A stretch of DNA of 64,000 bases from Ceratorhiza oryzae-sativae (Eukaryota; Basidiomycota; Agaricomycetes; Cantharellales; Ceratobasidiaceae), in contig JARWMV010000063.1 of NCBI GenBank assembly GCA_030998015.1, positions 23,475 to 87,474 on the forward strand. Direction: 5' to 3'. A program made the translations under genes and the position numbers. How positions within the stretch are numbered: position 1 is the stretch's first letter; each line of letters starts with the position of its first letter. This document shows, one piece after another, positions 60,218 through 64,000 of the stretch. The notes below the pieces were generated by a model that saw only the letters and a program-made list of their open reading frames with translations, was not told the origin of the DNA and ran no database searches.

Positions 60218-62627
60218 ATGAGCTCGATATTCTGGTGCGTATGATACTTGCACGTTAAATATTCTCGCGAAAATTATAATCACCTGCATTGTGAAGTACC
60301 AGCAAGGCGGTTTTTCAAGGGAACACAATTGTCCGCCTCGGTTCGCTCGCCAGCCGTTGCTCAGTTGTCACTCGGTTCGCTTATCGTACACCGTTGTCGG
60401 ATCGTGTCTGGATAAGCAAAGGAATACGTAGTTTCACTTCCTCTCACACTCCTTCCAGTAAGTCCCTTTATTCTGGTGTCTTGGTCTAGCGTTATCTAAT
60501 GTCCGCCAGGTCAAGTTTTCAAAACAAAGCCGTCTCCCCTTGAAGCCACGGACCTCGAAACCCCGGTCTCACGTACTATTCAAATCAACCAGCGGGACTC
60601 ATTTGCGGCGCCGCCCATCCCATTGACCGCCTTCGTGGAACCACCATTATTGTCGCCCCTTGGCGGTTTTGACGACCCAATTTCGGCTGTCTCGTTTTCA
60701 CCTTCGTATGAGGATCTCTCTGACGAGCAAAAGCAAGTATTGCACAAGGTTAGGGAGGGAAAGAGTATATTTTTCACCGGTTCGGCAGGTGAGCAAAAAT
60801 GAATTCAAACCAGGCCTCCGAGACCAACACGCACACAGGCACTGGCAAGTCTGTTTTGCTCCGGGCCATCATTAAGGACCTGGGTGGCCCGTCCGATTCC
60901 GTGGTGGTGACAGGTAGCACAGGCATCGCTGCTATCAATATTGGGGGACAGACGCTGCATTCTTGGGCTGGTGAGTTCTGGGCATGATGTGGCGAGCACA
61001 CTTTAACTCTGAATAGGTCTTGGTTTGGGCAATAAACCCATTAACCAACTCGTTAACCAGGCAAAATATCTCAAACACGTTCGACATCGGTGGATGTCGG
61101 TCAAAACGCTGATCATTGACGAGGGTACGTTAGCCTTTTCGTCAAGGTATATAGCTGGTTAACTGTTCCTTAGTTTCGATGGTATCGAGCGAATGGTTTG
61201 ACGTTCTTGAAGAGGTAGCACGCCGTGTTCGAAATATAGCTAAGCCATTCGGGGGGATCCAAGTGAGAAATCGGTTCTCTCTGTCTGAAGGATTGCTTTG
61301 ACAAAAAACCAGCTCGTCGTTTGTGGAGACTTCTTTCAGCTTCCACCTGTTCCGGAACGACCCGAGGATCCCACCATGTTCGCATTCAACGCCTTGAAAT
61401 GGGATCAATGCATTAAAACCAAAGTCAAGCTCACCCAAGTGTTTAGACAGAAGGATCCAAGTGAGCCTCTTTTTTCAACGTAGCATCGAAATCGGTCTGA
61501 TCAAATGGCAGAACTGATTGACATGCTCAACGACATGCGCGTCGGGCAAGTATCACCCGAATCTGTCGCCCTGCTTAAAAGTTTGAGCCGGGAAGTCAAT
61601 TACGACGATGGAATCGTGCCAACGGAAATCGTGCCGCTTCGCTGGATGGCAGAAGATTCCAACCAGAGGCACCTCCGACGACTGCCTGGAGAGCCCTTCG
61701 AATTCGAGTCAATCGATCGTACTTATCGTGACGAGTGGCAGAGAAGGATTGGTCCCGCACGGGCGGCCGAGTTGTTCAAGCAAATGGTCGCACCATCCAC
61801 TCTAAAGTTGAAGGTAAGTAAGCCGGGACATAGGTGCGGAGGCCGAGATTCAATGATTTGGTTAGGTAGGGGCCCAGGTCATGAGTTTGCGAGTGAGTGT
61901 CAGCTTGTGAATGTGATTGTTTAGGCACTGATTAAGTCAGAATCAACGCCATGAGGATATTGTCAATGGCTCCGTTGGCCGAGTTATCCGCTTCATCACG
62001 CCCCCAGAGGCCAAAGCTGAGGGTATTACGATTGTCAGTCGCTTTCATCGCAAACCCAAGCCAGAGTCAAAGGATGGCCCAGAGCTTGTGCGAAAACGCA
62101 AAGACCGGCGGGAGAGCAAACGATTCCGGCAAGAAAAAGAGGATTTCGAGTCTACTGCCTGGCCGGTAGTTCGATATGAGAATGGGGCCACGGCGATGAT
62201 GGGCCCAGTAGAGTTTACTTCGCTTACCCCACAAGGGCATAAGCAGGTCGAGCGGCATCAGGCAAGTTATTATGTCTTCCGCGATCCTGCAGCATATCTT
62301 ATATTACTCAGGTACCGCTAATATTGTCTTGGGCATTGACTGTGGGTTGCATATCCGATCCTACCGGCAGGACACTGAACTAGTTGCTATCGTGCAGGTC
62401 CATAAATCGCAGGGCCAAACACTCAATCGCGTCAAAGTAGATCTTCAAAGGACCTTCGAAAGAGGACAAGGTGCTTCAAAGCCACTGCCAATGTCGCTAG
62501 TCTTACTGAGATGATTTCAGCTTACGTAGCCCTCTCTCGGTGCACATCTCTCGAGGGACTGCAAGTTCGCAACTTTTCGAGAGACGCCGTCTTTGCGCAT
62601 CCAAGGCAAGCAGCCAGGTTCGTGTGA
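60218..62627 (+). CDS. PIF1: PIF1-family DNA helicase, copy 1 (mitochondrial-type N-terminus)
   Basis: ATG 60218 gives MSSIFC, spliced (GTGCGT...ACCAG) to [21 protein letters not shown], a basic presequence-like start, then [14 protein letters not shown]. The helicase core is complete. Pre-Walker [25 protein letters not shown] joins GTGKSVLLR (Walker A). Then [31 protein letters not shown] (Walker B), [36 protein letters not shown] and [18 protein letters not shown]1 enzymes unwind DNA 5'-3', act in mitochondrial DNA upkeep and telomerase control, and resolve G-quadruplexes. One intron, 62262-62311, uses GC-AG ends. It starts 223 bp past the AOX stop and is followed by a second, diverged copy at about 63.2 kb. 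Confidence 0.88.
62262..62311 (+). other. GC-AG intron in PIF1 copy 1
   Basis: The 50 nt intron begins GCAAGT and ends ACTCAG. Removal joins KQVERHQ to [10 protein letters not shown], which continues after the next intron as VHKSQGQTL. No GT donor preserves the conserved reading. Confidence 0.7.
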
Positions 62628-62932
62628 GAATGTCCCGCACTGATCACTTTCCTAGGGTTCAAGCGTGGTCTCGCGACCTCATATCTTTCCCTCCAGTCAT
62701 GAGAAGCGAGCCAGGGAGCAACCGGAAATGAACGGGCGCGTGCCATTTGGGTTTCGATTTCGCATCTTATACTGTATCGTTAGAAGTAATTACATGCCAC
62801 ACCTTTCGACCCAACAATCCTGCTCCGGCCATGTGGCAGTGGCAGTGTCGCGGCAATGCCTGACCCCAACCACAGTCGCTGCCAATCACAGCCTGGCTGT
62901 CGTCTATCTAGACTGATACAGCTTGGGCTCTA

Positions 62933-63215
62933 ATGTCCGATACGCCATGGTGCGCCGTCTTCGCCCCCGGCGTCAACGCCTGGGTCACAACGTCCCGGGA
63001 GAAGATCGAGCGCGTGGTAGGTCGTTCTCACTCGAGCAGTTCCGTACAATCCAACCTCTCCTGCGGCTGCTTTGAAGCTTGCAGATCACCCCAATGCGCA
63101 GGTGTCTTGGTTCCATTGCGCTGCGGAAGGCTGGAGCTGGGTTCGATCAAAATATATGTCTCATAAAGCCAAGGTTGGCAAGAATCGGCTAGAGTCGTCC
63201 AAGAAAGGCGAGTGA
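62933..63215 (+). CDS. Small unknown protein between the helicases
   Basis: Exon 1 is MSDTPWCAVFAPGVNAWVTTSREKIERVV. An intron of about 73 nt (GTCGTT...TTGCAG) joins it in phase 1 to DHPNAQVSWFHCAAEGWSWVRSKYMSHKAKVGKNRLESSKKGE, then TGA at 63213. The product is about 72 residues, with several Trp and a Lys-rich C-terminus. The stop overlaps a good donor (GA/GTGAGT): if spliced to the acceptor near 63260, the protein would continue DSPERMCPTGALQPAAFPNCRIAKPQ. I do not recognise a family. Nothing suggests secretion or membrane insertion. Confidence 0.45.
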
Positions 63216-64000
63216 GTCGTGCATTTTTAAAAACCTATTTGTTGAAATTGATCGCCGCAGCTCGCCCGAGCGCATGTGCCCCACGGGTGCCCTCCAACCA
63301 GCTGCCTTCCCGAATTGCCGGATCGCCAAGCCGCAGGTCAGCTCGTCAAACAGTTCGAAGACCGCTGTCTGAAGTGGCTGGTTTTCGTGTACCTGGCTCT
63401 TTCCCCGAAGAGCCAACCTCGGCTGAGCGACATGGTGCGGACTTGGAGTCGGACTACGGATATGACGATTTTGCCCTTGATGACCCGTCCATCGCGGCGT
63501 GGGATGACTTTTACACCACGTCTGTCCCCGGTCCTTCGAGGTCGAACGCGGATCACAATACGAATACAGAAAAGGATGGTACAGGCTCGACGAGTTCGTA
63601 CGAGGAGGACTATCCATTAAAGGATTTGCCACGAGGAGATGAACTGTGCTATTATGACATGCCCACTCCTCCTCCCTCCTCTCCGATCCGCTCTCAAACC
63701 CTTTCCAGTTCACCTTTGCTACCAAGTCCCCACTCTCGTACAATTTGGGGCGCGAGTTCACACCGAGACTGGCTCGAGCCTAGTTCCTCCGCAACAGCCT
63801 GCTGGTCATCATCATTGACGTCGTTGTCCACGGCTCCACCCGCAGAGCCACTTACTCCACCGCCTCGAGGTTCGGAAAGCTATGCGAATACCAAGATTGC
63901 GCTGAGCGCTGAACAGCAAGCGGTTCTACGGAAGGTGATGGCAGGCGAGAGAATTTTTTTCACAGGATCAGCAGGTGAGTAGTGAGTAGTGTAATGTTGT
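63212..64000 (+). CDS. PIF1-family helicase, copy 2 (truncated by window end)
   Basis: An open frame runs from the end of the small gene into a presequence-like, Arg/Ser/Pro-rich start (ARPSACAPRVPSNQLPSRIAGSPSRRSARQTVRRPL). An acidic, Ser/Thr-rich region follows, then [27 protein letters not shown] at the right edge, where a GTGAGT donor interrupts the Walker A loop exactly as in copy 1 (GSAG/GTGKS). The remainder lies outside the window. No ATG is found in frame near the start; an upstream exon is needed, as in copy 1. Identity to copy 1 is restricted to the motor entry. It is a tandem paralog, diverged strongly at the N-terminus. Confidence 0.7.

Overview
The window looks like nuclear DNA of a filamentous basidiomycete. 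The best fit is an Agaricomycete close to Rhizoctonia/Ceratobasidiaceae, inferred from gene content and not tested by search. Genes are broken by many 35-65 nt introns with GT-AG ends and CTAAC/CTGAC-like branch sites. The gene set is fungal: TEL2, MVP1, a DUF2015 protein, alternative oxidase, an Xbp1-like APSES factor, a RING-PH-VWA mating-scaffold-like protein, DHA1 MFS, GH13-CBM20 amylase and a berberine-bridge-type oxidase. There are no operons. No tRNA, rRNA or CRISPR was recognised.

Layout. 1-5 kb: a one-pass membrane protein and a small secreted double-psi beta-barrel protein, both minus. 5.5-9.1 kb: TEL2. 9.3-11.1 kb: a decayed F-box gene running into a ~700 bp near-palindrome. 11.7-17.3 kb: MFS transporter and secreted alpha-amylase. 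18.5-22.3 kb: sorting nexin MVP1, then an unrecognised minus-strand gene. 22.3-27.6 kb: gene-poor, with two diverged copies of an unknown family. 27.6-33.5 kb: DUF2015 protein and F-box protein diverging from a shared promoter, then a CUE-like/DUF1771/Smr protein. 34-38.1 kb: a minus-strand locus with three protein-kinase domains that splice in frame into one long protein, the last two lacking catalytic residues. 40.3-47.5 kb: APSES transcription factor and a large multi-pass membrane protein. 48.6-52.0 kb: RING-PH-VWA protein of Far1/Ste5 architecture. 55.5-60 kb: FAD oxidase, a 152 bp MITE-like hairpin and alternative oxidase. 60.2-64 kb: two PIF1-type helicases in tandem, the second cut by the window edge, with a small unknown gene between them.

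Themes. Secretion and nutrition: amylase, double-psi barrel protein, oxidase, MFS. Signalling: the kinase array and the RING-PH-VWA scaffold. Mitochondria and genome upkeep: AOX, PIF1, TEL2. Lineage-specific turnover shows in F-box decay, the duplicated unknown family, tandem helicases and fold-back elements.

Caution: several conserved domains (amylase linker, APSES, RING, PH, third kinase) are interrupted by apparent single-base indels in otherwise well-conserved reading frames. This may be residual assembly error; raw reads should be checked before any of these is called a real mutation. All exon borders here were read by eye and are provisional.
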